Positions 20,888 to 32,277 of a stretch of 64,000 bases of DNA are shown here, one piece after another. The notes beneath the pieces are model-generated. The model had not been told where the DNA came from, made no database searches, and saw only the letters and a program-made list of their open reading frames with translations. This DNA comes from Norana najaformis (taxonomy: Eukaryota > Annelida > Clitellata > Crassiclitellata > Hormogastridae): contig OZ029913.1 of the NCBI GenBank assembly GCA_964023275.1, forward strand, positions 44,390,476 through 44,454,475, in the 5' to 3' direction. Position numbers and translations under genes: made by a program. Numbering within the stretch: position 1 is the first letter of the stretch; the number at the start of each line of letters is the position of its first letter.

Positions 20888-23381
20888 TCAACAATAAAGC
20901 CTCAGAAGTCTATATCCAGGAGCAAACCAACAGAAGGCTGAAAAATGAAAAAAATTCTCAATGCAGTCCTGGTTTAACCGAGATGTCAACAAGAACTTAT
21001 ATTTGTTCTCTGCATATAAATTTTTCCACAGTTCAATAATGGGCTTTAATGTAATCTGCCAGCCTAAAATGCAGGGCAGTACCTTCTTTGATCTGGCAGG
21101 TTTTAAGTCTTGCAAGTAAGCCAATATGTCTTGGAAGATCACATCATGACCCCTGCCATTAGAAACCGCATGCCCCATGGGTTGCGAACTCTTTATTGTT
21201 CGGCTATTACAAGCGTTAAAAATCTTATCAAACTTATCAATGAATTTTGCAGTATGTTCTGCATCTCTATCCAACGTTCCAAGGTGACAAAGTGTTTGAA
21301 TGCCTGCTGCCACAGAGTGACTAAGAACTTGCGCTGCAAGATTGACACGCATGCTAGTAAATACAGGCATATCAAGATGCTTATCTGTCAGACGAGGTGC
21401 CATTCTAATGGGCAGGTTTCTGACAAATGCATAAAATTCTGACACATGCTTCCAACACAAATTTTGCCTATTTTCTCCAGAACCCCATACAAAGTCATGT
21501 TTTTTAAAGTTGTTTCGAATGTTTTTAAGCAAATGTGGGGGATCGTAGATCACATACACTTTTTTGCAACCATGAAACAGACATGGTTGAGAAACAGAAA
21601 CATTTTCTAATATTTCTAAATGGCATCTGTTTGTGGGCCCCTGATCACATATAAATAAATGTACTTCTTCCAACTTTGCCAGACAATCATGCAAAAGGCT
21701 GTACAAAATAGTTGGTTTGATAGACTCATTTACAAGAAAGTAAGCAAGAGGCTGCTTCCATTTCACAGAAATTCCACGCAACATAAATACAAGAACATGG
21801 TCTGCTGTATGCTGAGTAGTTCCAAACACACCAAAATCCTCAAAACCTTCTATACAATCCCGTTCCCTGTTGTATATCAATTTCTGCTTTAATGCAATTT
21901 CATCAAAAATTAGCACACAGTCTTTAGCCTTCTCAGAGGCTTGCTGCATCTTTATTTTTAGAGTACCAAAAAATTGCTTGTTAAAGCCGGGATAAAGGTT
22001 GCAATTTTGGAGCGTTCGCTGCAAAGTCCTTTTGGATGGCATACAGAAAATATTTTGCAACAGCTTATAAGATTTTCTGCTTTGATAAAATACAGACATT
22101 GCAAACATTTCTTCATTAACTGTCCAACGTCTACCTTGTTTGGAAACAAGACACTTATTGATCTGTGTCTTCAGAAAAGTGACAGTAGATGGTGGAAGAT
22201 AGTTGCACAGTTCTGCTATCAAACGGTCACAGGAAGCAGCTCCTTGCTTCCGTGTCAAGACACTGTTGCATTTTGATGTACTTTGATCCTTTCCTGTCTG
22301 TCTCCTCAGTCGAGTTCGTAGTCTGACAATTTCATTCTTAAGTTTCTTCTTGTCTGAACAGTTACTTGACGACCCCGTGGAGCAACCTTCAGACTGGTCA
22401 TTTAGAAGTTCCAGGTTAGCAGATGATGAAATAGGCAAAACACTATTGACAGCCACAGCTGCAGAAAGAGACTCTTCCACAGCAAGAACTTCATCGCTGT
22501 CCTTGTGTTCGTTAGGAACGTTTTTGAGCAGCTGTAATTTGCTGCTTTTGACAGAAACATTTGACTTTGGTGTATGCCTGATAATGTGTCGTCGTTTTTG
22601 TGTGATTGATGATGGCTTGTTTGGAATATCAAACAGTGTTGGAACTGCATTCCATATAAGCTTGTCATGTTTGGTGTTCATGAACTGTGAATCTTCGAAA
22701 TGCCAACTGCACAGTCGGAAGGTTTTGTTCAGCACTTCAACACTTTTGCAGTCCAGGTCCGAACGCCGCGTGTTGACTCTCCACTTCTTACACCTGTTCT
22801 CGTGTAATAAAACAGTAACAGCAGATAACTATTAATTTTCTACAATAAAATGTTGCCGGGCAAGTTATAAGCAAAAATTACATATTGATATGACATGGAA
22901 ACAACCTAGGAAATAAGGAAGAGATGCGTTCTTAGACAAGATCTGAAAGCCAGAACAGACTTTGCACAGAGAACGTTTGCCGGTCGCCAACATCTCAAGT
23001 GATATTTTCGAAACAGAAACGTTTTCCAATGTTTCCAAATAGCATTGTTTGTGGGCCTCTGATCACGTATAACAGCTTGAGGAATGAAAAGCGGTGATTG
23101 ATAGAAGAGTGTGATGTATTCGGGATTTTCTATACCGACAGGATGGCCTCGACCCTGTCCATCTTTCAATGGGTCTATCGTGTATGTATCGGGTATGTGA
23201 TGCATGTTATGTGTATCACCGACAGCAGTCATCGAACTTTTAATAATATAGTTTATACGTTACTTCGTACTTACCTTTCAGCATCTTTCGGAAATCTAAA
23301 TAATGAAATCTTTTGGGCATTGTACGTCGTTACGCTGCAATTAATCGCAGTACAACAGATCCCTCCTGGCTTCGAAGCCAT
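20888..23381 (-). pseudogene. P-element-like THAP transposase, copy 2, C-terminally truncated
   Basis: Exon 1 (23381-23275) encodes MASKPGGICCTAINCS and FRFPKDAER, with a consensus gtaagt donor. Exon 2 starts at 22793 after gagaacag, so the joined frame reads through the THAP motif FPKDAERCKKW. Exon 2 stays open for about 630 codons: LCSWHFEDSQ, AVPTLFDIP, the first catalytic aspartate in LIFDEIALKQK, the second in ICDQGPTNR, and the candidate glutamate in NQDCIENFF. Four codons just before ICDQ are missing relative to copy 1. The frame leaves the family sequence directly after ENFF at the internal deletion, so the C-terminal zinc-binding region is lost. I infer an inactive or truncated product, still able to keep the THAP DNA-binding domain. 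Confidence 0.9.
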
Positions 23382-23503
23382 GTTTACAAACTCTATCAAT
23401 CCAATCGTATGGTGGCGCCACACATCCCAAGGTAGGTGGTGTGTACATTCAGATACATTGAGTGTCATATCTTAGTCTACGACTCTAAGATCTTTGCTAT
23501 TAG

Positions 23504-24500
23504 TTAGTACCGAATATTCAACGCCATACTTATGCTTAAATTATCAATAAAATAATTTGTTAGCGACTAAACATTACAATAATCAATTATGCTTTAAAGA
23601 TTAAATATTTCAACGTAACATGGAAACCTGTTAAGAAATATTATAAATTTTGTAACATTAACTCTTACCATTTTCGTTTCCTCCGTGCACCGATGACGAC
23701 GCAACTTTCGCCTGTATTTTTGTTTCTAACACCGAATATATAACTACGAGTTCACGTTATGATTTCACCCGCCATTCGTCACCTATCCAATTGTCAGTTT
23801 TTTAGACTTCTCTAAACCCGAATAAGATGAATTTTTAGAGTGCAAAACACTTTGTATCAAAAGGTACTATTTAAAAAATATTAAAAGCGATTCTTATAGG
23901 AAGACATTTAAAGTTTATTAAGCTAACTTCAAAACATAGAAATCTGCAATGTCTTACTTCAAAACGATGCTACAGAAAATCGAACAAGTTTCTGTAAATA
24001 AATGAATGGATGTCATGGTTGAGACTTTAACTAAACTTTTGCACGGACATGTAGAGGATTTGATTTATTAAAATTAACTATGCTCGCCTAAAAGGTAGCA
24101 GCTGAAAGAATATATATATTTCCATGACAACTTAATAAAATCGGCCCACCAACTTACAATAATTTTTCGTTTTTATATAAAAATCTCAAGAAGAGACACC
24201 AAAATTATTTCAAAAAATCTAAATGGCCTCTTTTAATCTAAAATAGACGAGTATATACAAGATTGATGATTACGGTACTATTTTCATGGTGTTGTGGTAA
24301 TGCTGTAATATGATTTTCCTACGATGGCGCCCCATTATTATGATGCGTTAACAGTGCGTAGAATCTTGGTAAGATTACTCCATGTTGCTTAATGTCTTAC
24401 ACGGGAAGGTGATTCGTCAAGTAGGGGTGGTCACATGAAGCTTTAAACGATTGAACGATGTTATTGAATCATGACAAGCTCCACTATAAGATGTCGAAGA
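23504..24500. other. No gene recognised
   Basis: AT-rich interval between the second P-like element and LINE debris. No exon, RNA gene or repeat is recognised. Confidence 0.6.
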
Positions 24501-24539
24501 AGCCTATTTATACACTACTTCAGATTTTCGTCGCTTGCA

Positions 24540-24700
24540 TATCTCTGCCTCTGTTTCTGTCTCGCCGTCTCGGTCTCTGTCAGTTTTAAATTTAATCTCA
24601 TCTCATTGTTTTGACTGAGCGCCTGTGAATAAGCTGGTCCCCGCGGCGTGGCTTTCGTTGGGCGTTGTATTAATCTTGGGATTACGATTACGATTACAAT
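24540..24700 (+). repeat. LINE 3' tail with (GATTAC)n end
   Basis: Same block as at 2180 and 34430: gactgagcgcctgtgaataa, then ggctttcgttgggcg, then attacgattacgattac. Confidence 0.75.
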
Positions 24701-24879
24701 TGTTTTAGGACGTGCGCTGTTAACGTATCCAGATATCGTAATCATAAACACGAAATTTCAAAAGCTCTACTTAAAAGCTAAGCTCAGGGTACCAGCTTAT
24801 TCAGAAGCGCTGCGTCAAGTCGGTGGGGTTGTCTGAATATGCCATGTCAAGACTCGAGAACCAAGTCCGGTTGCCTGAA

Positions 24880-25356
24880 GACCAGAGACAGGGGAGGAGC
24901 TGGGGGTGACTTGTGTTTAAACTGAGAGAAATGGGAAGGCAAGCGGATTCGTTAGATTAGGGTGGGATTTCTTGAAACGGCGAGACTTCATTTTTGAATA
25001 GAATATCTGAGTAGTAATAGATAGAGGGGCTTGAGACCGATGATAGTGGGTGAACGACGGGAGGGATAGAGAAACGGAGAATTTGCGAAATACAGGAGGG
25101 AAATCGTGCCAGAGTTTAGTTGAAGTGTATAGTGTTTCGATCAGTTAGAGAACGTAAGGCATGAGTTACAGAGGGACGGGCAAGAGTGGTGTAAGAGGAT
25201 GAACTAGCAGACCGGTCTGAATGGAGGGTAATGAGTTTGAGAAGATAAGTAATTTGGGAAAATTGGGGGGGTTGTAGGTTTGCGAAAGAACTTTGAAATG
25301 GATGCATTCAGGGATTTTCAGCCAGTGGAGTAATTTCAGGACAGAAGTGATATATG
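24880..25356 (-). pseudogene. LINE reverse transcriptase C-terminal remnant, 3' part
   Basis: On the minus strand, degenerate frames read LITLHSDRSASSSSYTTLARPSVTHALRSL-like sequence (25116-25307), typical of the C-terminus of CR1/L2-like LINE polymerases. The upstream part of the same element continues on the other side of the LTR retrotransposon at 32278-32600, so this LINE was split by that insertion. Confidence 0.65.
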
Positions 25357-25361
25357 GTGAT

Positions 25362-25620
25362 TGTCACGAACAATCGTGTACAATCGAGTTCGAAACTTTA
25401 TTTAAAAACCTTTCAATATATACACTGTACATAAACTTCGAAACCACTTTCTAACCGCTCAGGTCTCCCACTGTCTTCTCCCCCCAGTTCTCTCTCATCA
25501 GCTCCTTTTATAGCCTATCTAACCTCTTACCACTCCTTTCTTCCTTCTAGAGCTTTCTGTCTTAAGGCCTGTTCATACTGTTCAAAATTATACATGCCTT
25601 CATGGCAGTCTTTTGTGACA
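25362..25620 (-). repeat. 3' LTR of the Gmr1-like element
   Basis: Begins tgtcacgaac and ends ttttgtgaca on the plus strand, 259 bases, matching the LTR at 32014-32272 throughout by eye. Confidence 0.95.
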
Positions 25621-25622
25621 TA

Positions 25623-25634
25623 CCTCCCTCCTTC
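25623..25634 (-). promoter_or_regulatory. Polypurine tract
   Basis: On the minus strand the purine run GAAGGAGGGAGG lies two bases from the 3' LTR, where plus-strand DNA synthesis of LTR elements is primed. Confidence 0.85.
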
Positions 25635-26294
25635 AAGATAAAAATCCCATTTTTATCTCAAATCTCACAAACCGTCCACAAATATAGTAAAGCACAAGCA
25701 TCTGTATCCAGTAACAGATTATAAACATAAACCCCTTAAATAACGTTCAAAATGCTAATGGCCTTAACCACCTATAAATCACTTTCACTGTTCAAACGTT
25801 CCTACATCATTTTTCTATTCACAATAACACATATATCATGGTAATTACACAACTAATTAACAGTTCACCTGAACTAATAACACTGATCTTCTATGAACTT
25901 ATTTCTTTACTCCTGTTCCATTAGTTAGTATTAATCCTTCAAATGAATTTCTCACAGTCAGGTTATCACAACCCCTAGTAAACAACGGCAGAAATCAATT
26001 CACACAATAAACCATTTAATCCTTCGTAATCCTAAATTTCTAACCAAGCCATATTTGGAATCATCAATTCAAACTTCGAAACTCACTTAAAACTAATCCA
26101 ACGCAAAACTAAACACATACTAACACTCAACTAAACGAACTATGTTTTTGGAAACACATCAATTCACTCAAAACTGTGTCTCAATCAAAGATGACATTAT
26201 AAACATATATCAATATTTCAATAATTTCCCATTTGTTCATTGTGAAGACATACACAACATACTTCAACTACTGGTTCACTTTATATACAACCCC
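25635..26294 (-). other. 3' untranslated region of the Gmr1-like element
   Basis: About 660 AT-rich bases between the end of pol and the polypurine tract. No envelope-like or other open frame is recognised. Confidence 0.7.
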
Positions 26295-29200
26295 TTAACA
26301 TGGATGTCTGCTTAAAAAATCTGCACCAACATTTTCTTTCCCATGAATTGACCTTAACAACATTCTGTAGGGTTGTAGGGCCAATGCCCAACGCATCAGT
26401 CTGCCATTCTGATATTGCGACTGTCCCAGGTATTGCAATGGTTGATGGTCACACTCCAAAACAAATTCCGTTCCATACAAAAATTGTTCAAATTTCTTGA
26501 CTCCCCAGACAATAGCTAAACATTCCCTCTCAATAGTTGCATAATTGATTTCACGAGGTAGTAACTTGCGGCTCGCAAACGCTACAGGATGTCTCATTCC
26601 ATCATCTCCTTCCTGCATCAAAATTGCACCCAAACCAATGTTGGAAGCATCGGTTTGCAGAATAAATGTGCGATGTAAATCGGGTAGTTGGAGCACTGGT
26701 GGGTTCGCAATGTGCATCTTAAGCGTCTCAAACGCTTTGTTTTGAGCATCTCCCCAACCAATTTCATTTGGCTCTCCTTTCCGGGTCAAATCCGTTAGAG
26801 GCGCCGCTATTCCAGCAAAGTTAGGCACAAATTTCCTGTAGAACCCAACCAAACCCAAAAACGCTCTCAACTGTTTCTTAGTTTGGGGACGAGGTGCTTT
26901 CAAGACTTTTACAACCGTATCAAAGTTAGGTTTTAGCCCATCCCCACAAACCTGGTGTCCCAAAAGGAAACATTAAAATGTCCAATAACACACTTAGTTG
27001 GTCGCAGTGTCAAATTAGCCGATTTCACTCGTTCAAAGAAACCTCGTAAGACAATCATATGTTCAGACCAAGTCTTAGAGTGCGCCAAAACATCATCAAA
27101 ATAACTATCTAAGGCATGCATGTTACACAATAATCTTCGCATGATTCTAGAGAAGGTAGCAGGTGCATTTATTAATCCGAAAGGCATCACCTTAAATCGG
27201 AATAAACCCCTGTGACAGACAAAAGTGGTCAGATTTTTATCCTCCTCCCTCATGGGTACCTGCCAATAACCCTTGCTTAAATCAAATTTAGAGAAGAATT
27301 TGTCACCCGCTAGTTTAGAAAATATATCTTCAGCATTACATATGGGTTCTGGATCAAACATGGTGATCTTATTTAGTTTTCGATAATCTACACATACCCT
27401 CGTACTGCCATCTCCCTTCTTAACCATAACAATTGGAGCAGCATACGTTGCTTCGGAAGGTTCAATTATTCCAAGTCTTAGCATGTCATCGATCTCTTTA
27501 TTTAGCAAGTCTCTCATCGCGTACGGCAATGGATATGCTTTTCCCCGAATCGGTTCATCTGATGTGAGTACAATACTATGCTGTCCCAAGTTCGTCAATT
27601 TAGGAACGTCACAGAAAATTTCACTGAATTCCTGGAGCAGTTGTTTGACCTCAGCCTTCTGATTTTCTTCAAGTTCTGTGCTGATCTCCACATCTCTGTA
27701 TGTTTCTGTCTGAATACCTGAAACTGTTTCTACAGACACCTCAGTTGAGCTCTCTTCAGGTTCCAATATAGCCGCCCCCGCTTCGTTCAAGGCAACCTCT
27801 TCGTTCTCCGATTCCCGCTGCCAGTAGCGTTTTAGTAGGTTAGCGTGGAACAGTTTAGTCCTTCCAGGCAACGCTATCTTGTAGTCAGCCAAACCCACCC
27901 GTTCCAGAACCTGAAAAGGTCCTCGCCATTGCATCAATAATTTGTTCTCGTCTGTTGGCAATAAAAGAAGCACCTTATCACCAGCTTTAAACGTTCGATC
28001 TTTTGCCTTGGTGTCAAAGTACCGCTTGTGTCGATTTTGTTCCTTTTGAAGTTGCTCTCGAGCCAAGTCACACGTAGCTTCAAGTCGATCTCTCAAATCC
28101 AGAACATACTGGTAGGTCGTCTTTATATCTGCTGAATCATGTTCTTTCGTCCACAACTGTTTCAGGATCACCATGGGGCCGCGAACGGTTCTTCCATATA
28201 ACATTTCAAAAGGTGAGAATCCGGTGCTTTCCTGTGGCACTTCTCGGTAAGCAAAGAGCAATGGATCCACATATCGGTCCCAGTCTTTTGGTCTTTCCGC
28301 ACACATTCGCTTCAGCATTGTCTTTATAGTCCCATTGAAACGTTCCACTAATCCGTTGCACATAGGATGATACGGAGTGGTTGTTAATTGCTTCATGGAC
28401 AACAAGCGGCTCACCTCCCGCATAATATTCGACATGAACTGAGTACCTTGATCACTAAGAATTTCTTCCGGCACACCAATTCTTGAAAACATTGACACAA
28501 GTGCTTCCGCCACAGTCTCAGTTTCGATATTCTTGAGAACCGTTGCTTCCGGATAACGTGTAGCATAGTCGACCAGAGTCAGTAAGTATCGATTTCCACG
28601 ATCAGTCGGCGGAGATATTGGCCCAACAATGTCGACAGCGACTCTTTTGAATGGGGTATCGATTATGGGAACCCTTCCCAGCGGCACTTTTGTCGTTCGT
28701 CCCTTGGCTACTGTCCTCTGACACACATCACACGATCGACAGAATCTGGCAATGTCATTCTGCATTCCCGGCCACCAAAAACTCGTTGCTACCCGTTCAT
28801 AAGTTCTGTGTATGCCTTGATGACCACTCATAATGGCTTCGTGAGCAAGGCATATGACTCTTTCCCGAAGATCTTTCGGCAGAACAAGGAGTCGGTTATC
28901 CTGTCCACTTTTATCCTTCTTTTGCCGATACAACAGATCGTTTCTGATGATGAATTCTATGGGCTGTTGTTCCTCCTGTAACTTCTTCCAACTTTTGGAG
29001 AGAGTCGCATCTTCTTTCTGCATGATTATCAGGTCCCTCCTTGAAACATCCGTATCAATCTCTGGCAACACATTAAGCGGCTTCCTTTTCTTCGCGTTCG
29101 ACTGGCTTCTTGTGACTACTGCAAGTGCCTTATCCACTCCTTGCGTTCTTTCTTCACCTTTAACCTGGTCAGATGCCTGATCCTTCCGTGCCAGCTCCTT

Positions 29201-29761
29201 CACTCCTTCAACATTTCCAATGATTACGTCATACAACGGATTTTCCATACACACAACCTTCACAATCCCCGTCAGGAAAGGCGTTTCAATATTCACAATG
29301 GCCACCGGTGTTTGTCTAACTGTGCCATCGATTAAGACACATAACTCGTTAGTTCCGGTTAACTGACTCGATGCAACCAGACTTCTTCTTACAACGATGG
29401 TTGAGCAACCGGTGTCACGTAAAACACGGACTGGCTTTCCATCTAACAGTCCTTCACTAACTGGCATATTCACAGCTTTGTTCGACAATTGGCGTGTAAA
29501 GCATGCTTCTGTGGTTATTGGTAGCACACATCCACATTTCATTTCCACTCCACCTCCAGCAATCAAGCTGCAGCAGTGATGTTCTGCTGACTTAACCTGT
29601 GTATACAGTCCATCTGTGAATCCTAATCTCTCAGACATGCCCCTATCTGATGTAATGTACATCGGCAATTGCTGGCTTGTCTTCCCCATCGAACTATAAC
29701 TGGACGTTACCTTATCAAAATCCTCTTTTCGGAACTTGCCCAGCCACCTCCATGGATGCAA
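26295..29761 (-). CDS. pol: pol polyprotein (PR-IN-RT-RNase H), one frameshift
   Basis: The first frame (29761-26933, 942 codons) begins with an aspartic protease (VLRDTGCSTIVV). Next is integrase: a zinc-binding HHCC region ending CRSCDVCQ; catalytic residues in AVDIVGPI, ILSDQGTQF and GLVERFNG; and a GPF module (WRGPFQVLERVG). Reverse transcriptase then follows (FDLSKGYWQVP, VMPFGLINAPATF, active site YFDDVLAHS). RNase H lies in a second frame (26963-26295; ILQTDASNIGLGAI, LECDHQPLQYL). The frame changes in an A/T run at 26962-26965 that appears one base short. It overlaps gag by about 47 bases in the +1 frame. Order and motifs are seen directly; the Gmr1 assignment follows from the order. 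Confidence 0.93.
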
Positions 29762-30998
29762 CCTTCGCCTTCAGAAAGCAGTTTCGGGCCAGGTGGTTTC
29801 GTTTCCCGCAAATGAAACAAGCTCGGTCTTTTGTGTATGATGACCTTTGCAGTCCCATTACTTTGTCTTGAGATTCACGGCATTGTTTCGATAAATGTGA
29901 TGGGCTTCCACATCTATAACATTTCTTAGACGTATCCACGTCTTGCCCTGGAGTTATATCTTTTAGATTTCCTTTCAGCCACAGCCTGTCATTGTGCGCA
30001 TCGATAAATTGTTTGGCCAATTTACCCAGCTCGATAAGTGTTTCTGGTGCACGCTCCTTCAAAAACAAACCTAAATCTTTCGGACATCCGTTCAAGTATT
30101 GTTCCTTAATGATGAGCATCTTCAATCCATCATAAGTCTGAGACACCTTTGAAAGTTCTATCCAACGTTGCAGATAGTTATCCAACCTTGTGAGAAACTG
30201 TGATGGCGATTCTCCTTTCTCAGGTCTTGCCTGCCGAAACCGTGTCTTGAATCCCTCCTCTGACAGCTGATATCTTTTAAGCAGCGCCTGCTTCAAACTG
30301 TCATAATCTTCCGCTTGTTCAGGTGGCAAACGGGAATAGACATCCAAGGCTCTTCCCCTCAACAAAGCGCTCAAGTAGATGGCACGATCTTCATGTCTCC
30401 ATCCGTTAGCATCCGCAAAGCGTTCAAAACGATTCAGGTAGGAGTCCATGAAGTCTTTTTCTTCATCGAAGTACGGCATCTTGGGAGCCTTTGCTGTGCA
30501 CCTGATTGTCGTTGCCCTCTTCTCTTCTTCATCACCCATGCTCAATCTATGCTGACCAGACAATCTCGACGAATCAGATCTTCTTCTGTCCTTTTCTGCA
30601 TTAAGTTCTAATTCCTGCTGTTCTTTTGCTATCTTAAGTTTTTCAAGTTCGAAAAGTCTTCCTCTTTCCTGTTCCCGAGCTTGAAATTCTCTTTCTCGTT
30701 CTTTTTCTTGAGCCTGAAATGCTCTTTCTTTTTCTTGAGCTTGAAATGCTCTTTCTTTTTCTCGTTCTTCTCTTTCTTTCTCTTGAGCTTGAAATGCTCT
30801 TTCTTTTTCTCGTTCTTCTCTTTCTTTCTCTTGAGCTTGAAATGCTCTTTCTTTTTCTTTTTCTTGCACTTGGAACTCCCTTTCCAGGGTTCTTCTGTTT
30901 CTTTCCTCTGCCTGCTGCTCTTTGATGAATGCATGTAAACCCTCGCCCTGTAAACCCATGCTTTCACCTAACTCCTTGAGCTGCTGTACAGAAGCCAT
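29715..30998 (-). CDS. gag: gag polyprotein with two CCHC knuckles
   Basis: The 427-residue frame starts at ATG 30998. After an N-terminal helix (QQLKELGESMGLQGEGL) comes a highly charged, internally repeated coiled coil (repeats of ERAFQAQEKEREERE, about residues 45-125). A capsid-like retrotransposon gag domain follows (ALLRGRALDVYSRL, SQFLTRLDNYLQRWIEL), then two CX2CX4HX4C nucleocapsid knuckles (CYRCGSPSHLSKQC and CFICGKRNHLARNC). No break is seen. It forms the particle that packages element RNA. Confidence 0.93.
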   Translation of the reverse strand: MASVQQLKELGESMGLQGEGLHAFIKEQQAEERNRRTLEREFQVQEKEKERAFQAQEKEREEREKERAFQAQEKEREEREKERAFQAQEKERAFQAQEKEREREFQAREQERGRLFELEKLKIAKEQQELELNAEKDRRRSDSSRLSGQHRLSMGDEEEKRATTIRCTAKAPKMPYFDEEKDFMDSYLNRFERFADANGWRHEDRAIYLSALLRGRALDVYSRLPPEQAEDYDSLKQALLKRYQLSEEGFKTRFRQARPEKGESPSQFLTRLDNYLQRWIELSKVSQTYDGLKMLIIKEQYLNGCPKDLGLFLKERAPETLIELGKLAKQFIDAHNDRLWLKGNLKDITPGQDVDTSKKCYRCGSPSHLSKQCRESQDKVMGLQRSSYTKDRACFICGKRNHLARNCFLKAKVASMEVAGQVPKRGF

Positions 30999-31992
30999 GT
31001 TAATCAGCCACTATATAAATTTATCAAAGCAAATACCTACAAATAGGCCTAAATAATTTTCATCAATTAACTCTAATATGAATCGTATGACAAATCACTT
31101 CACTATCAAAAGCAATATCTTTGTACATAGAACAACTGTAATGTTTTCATCTCACCAAAACCAATTGGCAGTGAAGCAGTTCAGACGGTGTGAGGCTTGA
31201 TCAGATATTGTTCGACGATAGGCAATTTTCAAGCACGTTGTGAACATCAGATGTTTCGTTGGCGTGGATACAACTGGTATGACCGATGAGGAAACTTCAC
31301 ACACGAGCGCTTGTCACGCGAAGAGACAAAGTACTCGTCGTGATGGAGTAGGCGTAGAATCGTGGTGGTAACAGATATGACAACAAGTCGAAGCGAAAGA
31401 GACGTACAGGCGTCGTAGTAGCAGAGACGAACACGCGTCGCAGCAGAGACGTACAGGCGTCGTAGTAGCAGAGACGAACACGCGTCGTAGCAGAGACGTA
31501 CAGGCGTCGTAGTAGCAGAGACGAACACGCGTCGTAGCAGAGACGTACAGGCGTCGTAGTAGCAGAGACGAACACGCGTCGTAGTAGAGACGTACAGGCG
31601 TCGTAGTAGCAGAGACGAACACGCGTCGTAGTAGAGACGGACAGGCGTCGTAGTAACAGATACGTACACGCGTCGCAAGGTCAGAAACGTGCACGCGTCG
31701 TAGTAGCAGAACTTTCTTCTTACTTTAAAAAAACAAAAGTCTAACTTTTCGCTACTTCTATTTCGGTCACCGGCATTTCGCATTCAACCGATAGGAAGGT
31801 CCCGTTCCAAGCTTTCGATGCGAAGACTCGTCACAATCTTCCGATATACCGTACCGTCGCAATCTTTTTCGTCGCCATCTTTTATACTCTCGTCGCAATG
31901 TTCCGATAGCCTCGTCGCAATCTTTGCATATGAGGTCTTCTTCGAAATCTTGTCAATACGACTGGTCTCGTCGAAATCTTTTCGATACGACA
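30999..31992 (-). other. 5' leader of the Gmr1-like element
   Basis: About 1 kb of untranslated leader between the primer-binding site and gag. It contains a minisatellite (31395-31710) and, nearer the LTR, a looser set of ctcgtcgcaatctt-type repeats (31800-32000). Confidence 0.8.
31395..31710 (-). repeat. 47-base minisatellite in the retrotransposon leader
   Basis: About six units, each of two related halves: gacgtacaggcgtcgtagta and gacgaacacgcgtcgtag on the plus strand. The repeats give spurious open frames on the minus strand. Confidence 0.92.
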
Positions 31993-32010
31993 GTCTCGTC
32001 GGGGTCGCCA
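31993..32010 (-). promoter_or_regulatory. Primer-binding site
   Basis: On the minus strand, three bases after the 5' LTR, TGGCGACCCCGACGAGAC begins with the TGG needed to pair with a tRNA CCA end. It resembles the complement of tRNA-Arg 3' ends (TGGCGACCC-type). The tRNA identity is inference. Confidence 0.75.
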
Positions 32011-32013
32011 AAA

Positions 32014-32272
32014 TGTCACGAACAATCGTGTACAATCGAGTTCGAAACTTTATTTAAAAACCTTTCAATATATACACTGTACATAAACTTCGAAACCACT
32101 TTCTAACCGCTCAGGTCTCCCACTGTCTTCTCCCCCCAGTTCTCTCTCATCAGCTCCTTTTATAGCCTATCTAACCTCTTACCACTCCTTTCTTCCTTCT
32201 AGAGCTTTCTGTCTTAAGGCCTGTTCATACTGTTCAAAATTATACATGCCTTCATGGCAGTCTTTTGTGACA
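32014..32272 (-). repeat. 5' LTR of the Gmr1-like element
   Basis: 259 bases identical by eye to 25362-25620, with the same tgtcac...gtgaca ends. It drives transcription toward lower coordinates. Confidence 0.95.
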
Positions 32273-32277
32273 GTGAT

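Larger units (their letters stand above)
20132..23496 (-). mobile_element. P-element/THAP9-like transposon, copy 2 (internally deleted)
   Basis: The 3365-base element has the same inverted repeat ends as copy 1 and 7-base direct repeats CTATTAG at 20125-20131 and 23497-23503. It lies 15 bases from copy 1 in the same orientation. Relative to copy 1 it lacks about 796 bases of the transposase 3' region: the junction at 20946-20954 is the 9-base tgaaaaaaa that occurs at both ends of the deleted interval in copy 1 (16764-16772 and 17560-17568). It also holds a 370-base LINE insertion (20506-20875). Confidence 0.93.
25362..32272 (-). mobile_element. LTR retrotransposon, Ty3/gypsy superfamily, Gmr1-like
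   Basis: The 6911-base element is bounded by two 259-base LTRs in which I see no difference and by a 5-base target duplication GTGAT (25357-25361 and 32273-32277). Reading on the minus strand: 5' LTR, primer-binding site, about 1-kb leader, gag, pol, polypurine tract, 3' LTR. The pol order is protease, integrase, reverse transcriptase, RNase H, the Copia-like order known in the Gmr1 group of Ty3/gypsy elements. No envelope-like frame is seen. Identical LTRs imply recent insertion. One frameshift in pol (26962-26965) is the only disabling change noticed. Confidence 0.95.

Noticed and set aside
25635-26294. Envelope gene in the Gmr1-like element
   Set aside because: No open frame of suitable size lies between pol and the 3' LTR.
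31247-31783. Overlapping minus-strand frames of 92-178 codons
   Set aside because: They translate the 47-base minisatellite of the retrotransposon leader, not a protein gene.
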